From UMGS1766 sp963597355 (GTDB lineage: Bacteria; Bacillota; Clostridia; Oscillospirales; Oscillospiraceae), in contig CAVBPR010000015.1 of assembly GCA_963597355.1 (NCBI GenBank), positions 1 through 59,905 on the forward strand: a stretch of 59,905 nucleotides of DNA. The letters are read 5' to 3'. This document shows, one piece after another, positions 1 to 6,890 of this stretch; position 1 is the stretch's first letter, and each line of letters opens with the position of its first letter. A program made the position numbers and the translations under genes. The notes below the pieces were generated by a model that was given only the letters and a program-made list of their open reading frames with translations, was not told the origin of the DNA and ran no database searches.

Positions 1-700
1 GTGATAGCCAGGTTTCCATGAAGAACTGGGCCTGATCTAATTGGCCTTGAGGATCTTCCTCGGCGACAATTTCAATGTTGTGTTCTTTGAATACCTCTCT
101 GGCAGCATCATTTTCCTGAACCCAACCGGTTTGTTGCTGAATGCCTAAAAGCATCAGTACTTTACCACCGTCACCGATAGCATCTGCAATTAACTCTGCT
201 TTCATACGACCTTTGACAGTTTGATCAACAACTAGGGCAGAGCTGTAGTAACCATTGGGAGCTACGGCCATGACGATCAGATAGATGCCGTACTCCTCGC
301 ACACCTTGCATTGAGGTCCCATGGCTGTGTGATCTGAGGGAACACAGACAATTGCGTCACAACCGGCGTTGGCAGCATTTTCAAAGCAGGTTTGATAGGC
401 GGCCATGTCTTGATTGGCATCATAGCATTCATAATTTAGACCGAGTTCTTTGCAACGTTCAATTGCTGCGGTGTTGAAAGAAGATTCAAAGGAAGAGTTT
501 ACGTAATAAGTAATGATACCAACTTTAAAATCGGAATTATCTGTATTGGTATTGGTGCTAGCAGCACTATCGATGGCAGATGTGCCGGCTTTGGAACCTG
601 CGGATGATGACCCGTTGTTACCGTTGCTTCCGGAAGAACCGCAGGAAGCCAATGCGACCATCATCATAAGAGCAAGTAACAGGGAAAAATACTTTTTCAT
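1..700 (-). CDS. Sugar ABC transporter substrate-binding lipoprotein, ribose type (3' part outside window)
   Basis: The start is ATG at 698-700 on the minus strand, 6 bases after a GGAGGT ribosome site; the reading frame runs open to base 1, so the C-terminus lies outside the window. The first 20 residues are a lipoprotein signal peptide (MKKYFSLLLA, lipobox ALASC), followed by a Ser/Gly/Asn-rich linker. The visible mature part reads like periplasmic binding protein fold I of the RbsB/ABC-sugar class: a first strand KVGIITYYVN, later a segment GCDAIVCVPSD and a QTVKGRMKAELIADAIGDGG stretch. It should capture a monosaccharide outside the membrane and deliver it to the permease and ATPase encoded just upstream (752-3283), with which it forms an operon. 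The sugar cannot be told from sequence. Confidence 0.88.
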   Translation of the reverse strand, partial: MKKYFSLLLALMMMVALASCGSSGSNGNNGSSSAGSKAGTSAIDSAASTNTNTDNSDFKVGIITYYVNSSFESSFNTAAIERCKELGLNYECYDANQDMAAYQTCFENAANAGCDAIVCVPSDHTAMGPQCKVCEEYGIYLIVMAVAPNGYYSSALVVDQTVKGRMKAELIADAIGDGGKVLMLLGIQQQTGWVQENDAAREVFKEHNIEIVAEEDPQGQLDQAQFFMETWLS

Positions 701-751
701 TTTGCTACCTCCAAAATTTTCTTAACTTCCACAGCCTGATAATTCACAAAA

Positions 752-1738
752 TCAATTTTTGTTTATTCGTTTGCGTAGAACATCGATTAAAACAGCTAAG
801 ATAAGAATCATCCCTTGAACTGTGTTTTGCCAATAGGTGTTAACGCCTAACAACTGCATGCCGTTTTTGACAACATAGATAAATAGAATGCCGCAGATTG
901 TGCCAGCGATAGAACCGCCCCCGCCTCCTAGACTGGCACCACCAATGATAGCGCCGGCAATTGCATCTAATTCAAACCCATTGCCACAGGTAGTCTGGCC
1001 AGACTGAAGACGTGCGGTTAATACAGCACCGGTTATAGAAGCCAAAATTCCGCTATAGACATAAGCAATGCATTTAACGCGGCGAGTATCAATACCTGCC
1101 ACAATAGCAGCTTGTCGATTGTTGCCAGTGGCGATCATGTGGCGACCTACTACTGTCTTGTTAATCAAATACCATGAAAAGAAGCATATAATGATGCAAA
1201 TAATGATAGGCACGGGGATTGGACCGATGCTACCAGCGCCAAGCCAAATAAAAGATTCATCCATGTCATTTACGGCATAACCCTGGGTAATAACGGTGAT
1301 TATGCCACGCAGAGCTTTTTGCACACCTAGTGTTGCAACAAATGCGGGCAATCCCCAATATCCAACAAATATACCGTTCAACATGCCGCAGGCAATGCCG
1401 ATTAAAATAACAACGAGAAGGATTAACCAAACATTTACTCCAGATCGAGCCATATAAGCGGCTATAATTCCACCCATTCCCATGACAGATCCGGTAGACA
1501 TATCCATTTCACCGGCCATAAACACAATCAAAGTTCCGATACCGACAATGATATAGAATGAGGAAAAACGAATCACATTTCGCAGGTTGATGAACTGAAG
1601 AAATGTGTCCGGTGTGGTAATACATAGGAAAATTACGGAAATCAGGAGAAGTACAATAGGGCTTGTCCTGTCATCGCGCATCAAGATGCGAAATTTCGCC
1701 CCTGCATCAAAACTTTTCTTTTTTGATTTTGCGTTCAT
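752..1738 (-). CDS. Sugar ABC transporter permease, RbsC-like
   Basis: This 328-residue, strongly hydrophobic protein has about eight to ten membrane segments and the BPD_transp_2 features of ribose/galactose permeases: FSSFYIIVGIGTLIVFMAGE near the N-terminus, the MDMSTGSVMGMGG segment, and the Ala/Gly-rich DAIAGAIIGGASLGGGGGS loop that contacts the ATPase. The N-terminal ~25 residues are basic and cytoplasmic. ATG 1736-1738 follows an AGGAGG site. It lies 21 bases after the ATPase and 51 bases before the lipoprotein gene, so all three are co-transcribed (ATPase, permease, lipoprotein). Role: membrane channel for sugar import. Base composition is more AT-rich than the translation operon downstream. 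Confident in family, not in substrate. Confidence 0.93.
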   Translation of the reverse strand: MNAKSKKKSFDAGAKFRILMRDDRTSPIVLLLISVIFLCITTPDTFLQFINLRNVIRFSSFYIIVGIGTLIVFMAGEMDMSTGSVMGMGGIIAAYMARSGVNVWLILLVVILIGIACGMLNGIFVGYWGLPAFVATLGVQKALRGIITVITQGYAVNDMDESFIWLGAGSIGPIPVPIIICIIICFFSWYLINKTVVGRHMIATGNNRQAAIVAGIDTRRVKCIAYVYSGILASITGAVLTARLQSGQTTCGNGFELDAIAGAIIGGASLGGGGGSIAGTICGILFIYVVKNGMQLLGVNTYWQNTVQGMILILAVLIDVLRKRINKN

Positions 1739-1759
1739 CGCGTAATTCCTCCTAACAGT

Positions 1760-3283
1760 TTAAACAGCGAGATCGACGTTTATGCCAGATGCGTAATTCA
1801 AAATCTTTTCCTGCGTCGCATCATTCCGATCCAATATTGCAGAAACTCGACCTTCATGCATTACCATAATGCGATCGCTCATGCCAAGGATCTCAGGCAT
1901 TTCAGAAGAAATCATAATGATCGATTTCCCTTCCTCTGCTAGTTTTAAAATATCAAGGTATATCTCATACTTTGAACCTACATCAATTCCCTTTGTTGGT
2001 TCATCCATTATGAAAACGTCCGGATTGGTTAACAGTGATCGAGCTAGCAACACTTTTTGTTGATTGCCTCCGCTTAAGTCCCCGATTCTCTGATTTTGTG
2101 AGGCACATTTAATTGAAAATCGCTCGATCTGTGATTGTACTATCTTTTTTCCTTTGCGGGTAGAAAGACAAATGGCGGCACGAATCTGCTTCCAGATGAG
2201 CTGGAGGGTGTTGTCATACATAGATAGATCTAGAAAACATCCGGTTCCCCGGCGATCTTCTGTCAAAAAGGCGATGTGATTATGAATGGCATCATAGGGG
2301 GAGCGAATCTTCACCTCTTTACCATCTATTTTGATAGTTCCCGCGCTTTTGGTGCGTAACCCAAATATGGTTTCCATCGTTTCAGAACGTCCGGCACCAA
2401 CTAGTCCGGCAACGCCTAAAATTTCTCCTCGACGAACACTGAAGCTAACATCGTCGACAATGCCAGGACAAGTCAGATGAGCCACCTCAAGAAGAATTTC
2501 TCCTTTTTGTATGTCTCTCTTTGGGTATGCGTTTGAAAGATCACGACCTACCATCATTTTTACAAGATCGCCTTTCGTCACTTCCTCACTGTGTTTTGTC
2601 CCAATATACTGACCATCGCGCATAACAGTAACTTCATCTGTGATAACAAAAATTTCGTCCATTTTATGGGTGATATAAATGAAGCTTGTGCCTTCTGCTT
2701 TCATCTGATTTACAATCCGGAATAGGTGCTGGCATTCTTCCTCGGTCAAAGCAGATGTAGGCTCGTCCAAAATGATAAGCTTAGAGTTGTTGGCAAAAGC
2801 CTTCGCCATTTCCAACAACTGTTTTTGAGCAACTGTTAAGTAGCAAACGCGATCTTTAGGCCGAATTGCTTTAATATCAAGCGCATCCAGAAGTTCTTGC
2901 GCTTTTTGATTCATTGCATGCTGATCCAGAAAACAGCCACGTGCTTTGCTTGGTTCTTTGCCGCAGAAAATATTTTCAGCAACAGTCATCGCATCCACAG
3001 GATTCAATTCCTGATAAATCATCGAGATGCCTAGGTGCAAAACCTCCTGAATATTGGATGGATGGAATAATTGACCATCAAAGTATATTTCACCGCTATC
3101 GCGCTTATATAACCCGCTTAAAATCTTCATCAGTGTCGATTTTCCTGCACCGTTTTCACCCATTAGAGCATGAACCGTTCCACGATGTACTGTAAGACAC
3201 ATATTATCCAATGCTTTTACGCCAGGAAACTCTTTTGTCACGTTAGTCATTTGCAATAATACATCAGTTTTTTCTTGTTCCAT
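1760..3283 (-). CDS. Sugar ABC transporter ATP-binding protein, RbsA/MglA-like (two ATPase domains)
   Basis: The 507-residue protein is a tandem ABC ATPase. Domain 1 has Walker A GENGAGKST (residues ~42-50), a divergent signature region (LTVAQKQLLEMAKA) and Walker B LIILDEPTSAL. Domain 2 has a degenerate Walker A (GLVGAGRSE), a canonical signature SGGNQQK and Walker B VFIMDEPTKGID. This unequal pattern is normal for RbsA/MglA/XylG proteins, where domain 1 does most of the hydrolysis. It is the first gene of the minus-strand importer operon; its ATG follows AGGAGG. It powers import of the sugar bound by the lipoprotein at 1-700. No regulator gene lies beside the operon inside the window. Confidence 0.94.
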   Translation of the reverse strand: MEQEKTDVLLQMTNVTKEFPGVKALDNMCLTVHRGTVHALMGENGAGKSTLMKILSGLYKRDSGEIYFDGQLFHPSNIQEVLHLGISMIYQELNPVDAMTVAENIFCGKEPSKARGCFLDQHAMNQKAQELLDALDIKAIRPKDRVCYLTVAQKQLLEMAKAFANNSKLIILDEPTSALTEEECQHLFRIVNQMKAEGTSFIYITHKMDEIFVITDEVTVMRDGQYIGTKHSEEVTKGDLVKMMVGRDLSNAYPKRDIQKGEILLEVAHLTCPGIVDDVSFSVRRGEILGVAGLVGAGRSETMETIFGLRTKSAGTIKIDGKEVKIRSPYDAIHNHIAFLTEDRRGTGCFLDLSMYDNTLQLIWKQIRAAICLSTRKGKKIVQSQIERFSIKCASQNQRIGDLSGGNQQKVLLARSLLTNPDVFIMDEPTKGIDVGSKYEIYLDILKLAEEGKSIIMISSEMPEILGMSDRIMVMHEGRVSAILDRNDATQEKILNYASGINVDLAV

Positions 3284-3655
3284 GAGTTTGCTACCTCCTT
3301 TGTACGGGTTTTAGCGTGGCTAATTTTACACCAACGGAAATCAAGACAACGATAGCTGTGTGCGACATACCTGTACTACAGCCTTAAAATAACACAATAA
3401 AACAAGTATGTAAAATAGAAAATAATTATACTGGATATAAAACCATAAAATAGAATTATATATTTACTTTATGATGATATATATTCAATTGCGAAACAGG
3501 GCAATAAATTAGGGGATAGATTAACTATGTGTTTAACAAACAAATGTATATATTGTTCGAAAAGGTATGGGGACAGGTATTACTCCACACATATCCCTTG
3601 CCAACGCCTCTGAAAGCCGTTACAATAAATCATTATGCTATAGGAGGACAACACT
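3284..3655. other. AT-rich divergent intergenic region
   Basis: These 372 bases separate the minus-strand sugar importer operon from the plus-strand thioesterase gene. The central part (about 3400-3490) is very AT-rich and must hold the importer promoter. Reading the minus strand, a TATAAT-like element lies near 3430, but no convincing -35 box pairs with it at 16-18 bases, which would suit an activator-dependent or CcpA-type controlled promoter. No obvious operator palindrome was seen. The plus-strand promoter is listed separately. Confidence 0.5.
3598..3626 (+). promoter_or_regulatory. Promoter of the thioesterase gene
   Basis: A -35 box TTGCCA (3598-3603) and a -10 box TACAAT (3621-3626) are separated by exactly 17 bases. 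The AGGAGG ribosome site (3642-3647) and the GTG start (3656) follow, giving a very short leader. Confidence 0.65.
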
Positions 3656-4084
3656 GTGACAGAGCAGGAACTGATCAACGGGATTTTGGAGCACAATCGC
3701 CAGGGCAGCTATTTCAGCGACTCCCTTGGAATTGAATACGATCATATCGGACGGGATTACTGCGAATGCCATCTGACGGCAGAAAAACGGCTGTGCAATC
3801 CGCTGCACATTCTCCATGGCGGCGTATATTACACGGTCATGGATCAGATTGCCGGCACCATGGCAGCGCTGACCGGCAAAGCCGGCGTGACCATGGACAG
3901 CAGCGTAAACTACCTGCGGGCGGCCAAGCTGGGGGACACGATTCGCTGCAAAGTGGAAAGCGTGCACATTGGCCGCTCCGTCGGCGTGTACGAAGCCAGG
4001 TGCTACGGTGAGGACGGAACGCTGCAGTGCACCGGTACCTTTCATCTGTTTTTCACCCGGCCAATTGAAGAGTGCGTGCACTAA
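3656..4084 (+). CDS. Hotdog-fold thioesterase, PaaI-like
   Basis: The 142-residue protein has the PaaI/4HBT hotdog layout: an N-terminal helix, then LHILHGGVYYTVMDQIAGTM, where HGG is the typical active-site turn and Asp of MDQ the likely catalytic acid, and a C-terminal strand pair (RCYGEDGTLQCTGTFHLFF). Such enzymes hydrolyse acyl-CoA thioesters, often aryl-acyl or small acyl groups. The start is GTG at 3656, eight bases after AGGAGG; an upstream in-frame ATG does not fit the ribosome site. It stands alone with its own promoter and terminator just before the rimP-nusA operon, so the context gives no substrate. Confidence 0.87.
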   Translation: MTEQELINGILEHNRQGSYFSDSLGIEYDHIGRDYCECHLTAEKRLCNPLHILHGGVYYTVMDQIAGTMAALTGKAGVTMDSSVNYLRAAKLGDTIRCKVESVHIGRSVGVYEARCYGEDGTLQCTGTFHLFFTRPIEECVH

Positions 4085-4104
4085 GCCGCAACGTGGGCAG
4101 AATG

Positions 4105-4143
4105 GACGGATCGAAGCTTTTCGGCATCGGTCCGTCTGTTTTT
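4105..4143 (+). terminator. Rho-independent terminator after the thioesterase
   Basis: A 10-bp stem (4105-4114 with 4127-4136, one G-U pair) around a 12-base loop is followed by TGTTTTT. It separates the thioesterase transcript from the rimP-nusA promoter. Confidence 0.75.
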
Positions 4144-4174
4144 CTGAATCACAGCAGATTACAGGAGAAAAGCC

Positions 4175-4203
4175 TTGCAATTCAATGTCTTTTGTGCTAT
4201 CAT
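4175..4203 (+). promoter_or_regulatory. Main promoter of the rimP-nusA-infB operon
   Basis: A -35 box TTGCAA (4175-4180) and a -10 box TATCAT (4198-4203) have a 17-base spacer, with a TGC extended -10 element directly upstream. Transcription would begin near 4210, leaving a leader of roughly 95 bases before rimP. Confidence 0.72.
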
Positions 4204-4228
4204 GCAAGAGTATAGAAGTGTCAACATG

Positions 4229-4256
4229 AGAGTGGAGCTGCGGCTCCGCTCTTTTT
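4229..4256 (+). promoter_or_regulatory. Terminator-like hairpin in the rimP-nusA leader (putative attenuator)
   Basis: A 10-bp, GC-rich stem (4229-4238 with 4243-4252, one G-U pair) with a 4-base loop is followed immediately by a T tract. It sits about 20 bases after the predicted transcription start, inside the leader, so it would terminate most transcripts unless read through. NusA itself promotes termination at such hairpins, so an autoregulatory loop is plausible. The hairpin is seen; the regulation is inferred. Confidence 0.65.
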
Positions 4257-4303
4257 CTTGAGTATTTTGCCTTGAAAAGGCAGGAAAGGCGGTCAGAAAC
4301 AGG

Positions 4304-4759
4304 ATGAAAAAGGTCACAGAAGTCTGTGCTGAATTGGCGCAGCCGTTTGTGGAAGCAGCCGGCTGCACGCTGTGGGACGTGGAATATGTTCGTGAGGCAG
4401 GCACCTGGTTCCTGCGGGTGTATATTGACGCTCCGGAGGGTGTGGACATCAACCAATGCGAAGCTGTTTCCCGGCCGCTGAGCGATGCTTTAGACGAGAC
4501 AGACCCCATTGAAGGCAGCTATGTGCTGGAGGTGGGCAGTGCAGGCGCCGGCCGCACCCTGCGGAAGCCGGAGCATTTTGCCGCCTATCTGGGTGAAAAA
4601 GTGGATGTCCGGCTGTACCGTCCCAAGGACGGAAAGAAAGAGTTTACCGGTGTGTTAAAGAGCTTTGAAAACGGCGATGTCACCGTTACCCTGGGCGACG
4701 GCGACGTCACCTTCGGCAAGCAGGAGATCGCACTGGTTCGGCTGCACATTGATTTTTAA
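4304..4759 (+). CDS. rimP: Ribosome maturation factor RimP
   Basis: The 151-residue protein matches RimP (YlxS) in length and layout: N-terminal alpha/beta domain with WDVEYVREAGTWFLRVYID, the conserved segment CEAVSRPLSDALDETDPIEG followed by YVLEVGSAG, and a C-terminal SH3-like barrel (VDVRLYRPKDGKKEFTGVLK). RimP helps mature the 30S subunit. A small deviation: the usual LEVSSPG before the arginines of GLDRPL reads LEVGSAGAGRTLRKP here. It is the first gene of the operon and is followed by nusA after a 71-base gap that holds only a weak hairpin. Start ATG 4304 is preceded by a poor ribosome site (CAGGAT overlapping). Confidence 0.94.
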   Translation: MKKVTEVCAELAQPFVEAAGCTLWDVEYVREAGTWFLRVYIDAPEGVDINQCEAVSRPLSDALDETDPIEGSYVLEVGSAGAGRTLRKPEHFAAYLGEKVDVRLYRPKDGKKEFTGVLKSFENGDVTVTLGDGDVTFGKQEIALVRLHIDF

Positions 4760-4830
4760 AGAAAACACAATCGTCTTCCCCTTGCGGGAAGGCAGATGAT
4801 CTGTAATGATATAGTAAGGGAGTGTTATCC

Positions 4831-5994
4831 ATGGCGAAAAGAACAAAAAAGAGCGAAAACACCCAGGAGCAGGACAACCGCGAGTTCTTCCTGGCATTGG
4901 ATCAATTAGAACGGGAGCGGGGCATTAAGAAGTCCTACATGCTGGAAAAAATCACTCAGGCGCTGGCTCAGGCCTATAAGAAGGATCACGAGGGCGTGGG
5001 CGACAACGTGGTAGTCATTGCCGACGAGGAAAAGAACGTTGTCCGCATGCTGGTCCGCAGAGACGTGGTGGAAGAGGTGACCAACCCCGGCACCGAAATT
5101 TCTCTGGAGGATGCACGCAAGGCACTGCCCCATGTTCAGCTGGGTGACGTGGTCTCCAGCGAAGTGAAGACCAAAAACTTCGGCCGCATCGTGGCTCAGA
5201 ATGCCCGTCAGATCATTATTCAGGGCATCCGGGAGGCAGAGCGCAGCAAGGTCTATGATGCCTTTGCCGACAAGACCGATGAACTGATGAGCGGTGTGGT
5301 CAACCGCATCGACAACCGCAACGGCAACATCTACGTGCGCCTGCAGTCCAATGGCGAGCACGCAGATGCTCAGCTCCCGGTCAAGGAGCAGGTAAGCGGC
5401 GAGGTTTACCACGAAGGCGACCGCGTTCAGGTTTATATCGTCGATGTGCGCAACGGTGCAAGAGGCGTTCAGATTTCTGCTTCCCGCACCTTCTATGGCT
5501 TGGTGCGCCGCCTGTTTGAGATTGAAGTGCCGGAAATTTTCGACGGCCTGGTGGAAATCCGCTCCGTAGCCCGTGAGGCCGGCAGCCGCACCAAGATGGC
5601 AGTCTGGTCCAGCGATCCTGCCGTGGATCCCATCGGTGCCTGCGTCGGCCCCCGTGGTCAGCGCGTTGGCAAAGTGGTGGAAGAACTGGGCGGCGAAAAA
5701 GTGGACATCATTAAATACAGCGAAGATCCTGCCGAGTATATTGCCGCCGCTTTGGCACCTGCCGATGTCGTCAGCGTGGAAGTGCTGGACGGCGAGCCCA
5801 AGAGCTGCCGCGTAGTTGTTCCGGATGACCAGCTGAGCCTTGCCATCGGCAAAGAGGGTCAGAACGCCCGTCTGGCTGCCCGCCTGACCGGATTCAAGAT
5901 CGACATCAAGTCGGTATCCGGCAAGGTTGCCGCAGACGAAGCCGAGGACGACCTGCTGCTGGACGACGAGGACGACCTCATCGAAGAAGAGTAA
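4831..5994 (+). CDS. nusA: Transcription termination/antitermination factor NusA
   Basis: The start is ATG 4831, preceded by AAGGGAG at good spacing; an in-frame GTG nine bases upstream overlaps that site and is unlikely. The 387-residue protein has the N-terminal RNA-polymerase-binding domain (about 1-130), an S1 domain (SGVVNRIDNRNGNIYVRL onward) and tandem KH domains with VGPRGQRVGKVVEELGGEKV and LAIGKEGQNARLAARLTG. The C-terminus ends in an acidic tail (DDEDDLIEEE) and lacks the AR repeats of enterobacterial NusA, as is normal in Firmicutes. It controls pausing, intrinsic termination and rRNA antitermination, and may act on the hairpins inside its own operon. Confidence 0.97.
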   Translation: MAKRTKKSENTQEQDNREFFLALDQLERERGIKKSYMLEKITQALAQAYKKDHEGVGDNVVVIADEEKNVVRMLVRRDVVEEVTNPGTEISLEDARKALPHVQLGDVVSSEVKTKNFGRIVAQNARQIIIQGIREAERSKVYDAFADKTDELMSGVVNRIDNRNGNIYVRLQSNGEHADAQLPVKEQVSGEVYHEGDRVQVYIVDVRNGARGVQISASRTFYGLVRRLFEIEVPEIFDGLVEIRSVAREAGSRTKMAVWSSDPAVDPIGACVGPRGQRVGKVVEELGGEKVDIIKYSEDPAEYIAAALAPADVVSVEVLDGEPKSCRVVVPDDQLSLAIGKEGQNARLAARLTGFKIDIKSVSGKVAADEAEDDLLLDDEDDLIEEE

Positions 5995-6003
5995 GGAGCC
6001 GTT

Positions 6004-6288
6004 ATGCCTAAGAAAATCCCTCTGCGCCAGTGCCTTGGCTGCAGAGAAATGAAGCCGAAGCGCGAGCTGATCCGGGTGGTGCGCTCCCAGGAGGGGGACG
6101 TTTCCCTGGATTTTAACGGGCGGAAGCCCGGCCGCGGGGCTTATGTGTGTCCCAACATGGATTGTCTGAAGAAGGCCCGCAAGGCCCGGGCGCTGGAGCG
6201 GGCATTTTCCGCTCAGATTCCGGAAGAAGTCTGGAGCGGTCTGGAACAGCAGATGCAGCAGCGCCCTGCCATGGAGATCGAGCTGTGA
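6004..6288 (+). CDS. rnpM: YlxR family RNA-binding protein (RnpM, RNase P modulator)
   Basis: The 94-residue protein carries the YlxR signature: RQCLGCREMKPKRELIRVVR at the N-terminus, then FNGRKPGRGAYVC and CLKKARKARALERAF. Members of this family bind RNA, and the Bacillus member has been reported to modulate RNase P, hence the name RnpM. Four cysteines in two CxxC/CPxxxC-like pairs could hold a metal, which is inference. It lies 9 bases after nusA and overlaps the next gene by four bases, the standard Firmicute arrangement. Confidence 0.93.
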   Translation: MPKKIPLRQCLGCREMKPKRELIRVVRSQEGDVSLDFNGRKPGRGAYVCPNMDCLKKARKARALERAFSAQIPEEVWSGLEQQMQQRPAMEIEL

Positions 6289-6698
6289 GCGGCGCCGGAA
6301 ATCTGCTGGGCATGGCCCGGCGCGCCGGTGCAGTGCAGATCGGCGAGGAAGCCAGCGCTCAGGCGGTGCTGGATCACAAGGCAAAGCTGATTCTGGTGGC
6401 CGCAGATGCCGGAGCATCCGGTGCGGCACGTATGTCCCGTCTGGAGAGCGAAAAAGTGCCAGTGCTTACCGTAAGCGACACAAAAGCTGAGCTGGGCGGA
6501 GTCCTTGGCTTTGCAAGCTGCGCCGCCTGCGCAGTGACGGATCTCGGTCTGGCCAGCGCCATTGTAAAGCAGCTGGCTGCAGACGATCCCCGGGCGGCAG
6601 AGGTGAGCGAAGCTCTGGAGGCACGGGCAAAAAAAGCCCAGCGCCGCAAGGCAGACACCCGCAAGCTGGGCAAAAAGTCCAAGCGTAAAATAAAGTGA
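6285..6698 (+). CDS. ylxQ: YlxQ, L7Ae/L30e/S12e/Gadd45 family RNA-binding protein
   Basis: The start is taken as GTG 6285, overlapping the rnpM stop (GTGA), which gives a 137-residue protein whose first residues VSGAGNLLGMARRAGAVQIG match the family start. A longer open frame upstream lies wholly inside rnpM and is a shadow. The core (KAKLILVAADAGASGAARM... VPVLTV) is the L7Ae fold that binds kink-turn RNA. The lysine/arginine-rich C-terminal tail (about residues 110-137) is longer than in the Bacillus protein (~100 residues) and likely adds RNA affinity. Role in ribosome or RNase P biology is inferred from family. Confidence 0.88.
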   Translation: MSGAGNLLGMARRAGAVQIGEEASAQAVLDHKAKLILVAADAGASGAARMSRLESEKVPVLTVSDTKAELGGVLGFASCAACAVTDLGLASAIVKQLAADDPRAAEVSEALEARAKKAQRRKADTRKLGKKSKRKIK

Positions 6699-6783
6699 AG
6701 GGCCGGCAGATTCGGCGGGCGACCGAGTTCCCCGCCGCCGGGCTGCTGCCCGTGAAGAAACAACCGAAAGCAATCAACCGTTT

Positions 6784-6831
6784 GTGCCAATGGGAAAGCG
6801 CATGAATTTCCCTGCCTTTTCCCATTGGCAC
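6784..6831 (+). promoter_or_regulatory. Long perfect hairpin in the infB leader
   Basis: A perfect 14-bp stem (6784-6797 with 6818-6831) encloses a 20-base loop in the 192-base gap between ylxQ and infB. No T tract follows, so it is not a simple terminator. It ends 60 bases before the infB TTG start. It could be an RNase processing site or a translational control element of infB; nothing recognisable as a known riboswitch was seen. Confidence 0.5.
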
Positions 6832-6890
6832 GAGCCACTGAATTCCCCGGCAAAGCCGAGGCGATTCAGAACATCAGGAGGTGGCTGACA

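Noticed and set aside
4906..6429. 507-codon open frame opposite nusA-rnpM-ylxQ
   Set aside because: It spans three real, overlapping genes of the conserved operon and has no plausible start signal.
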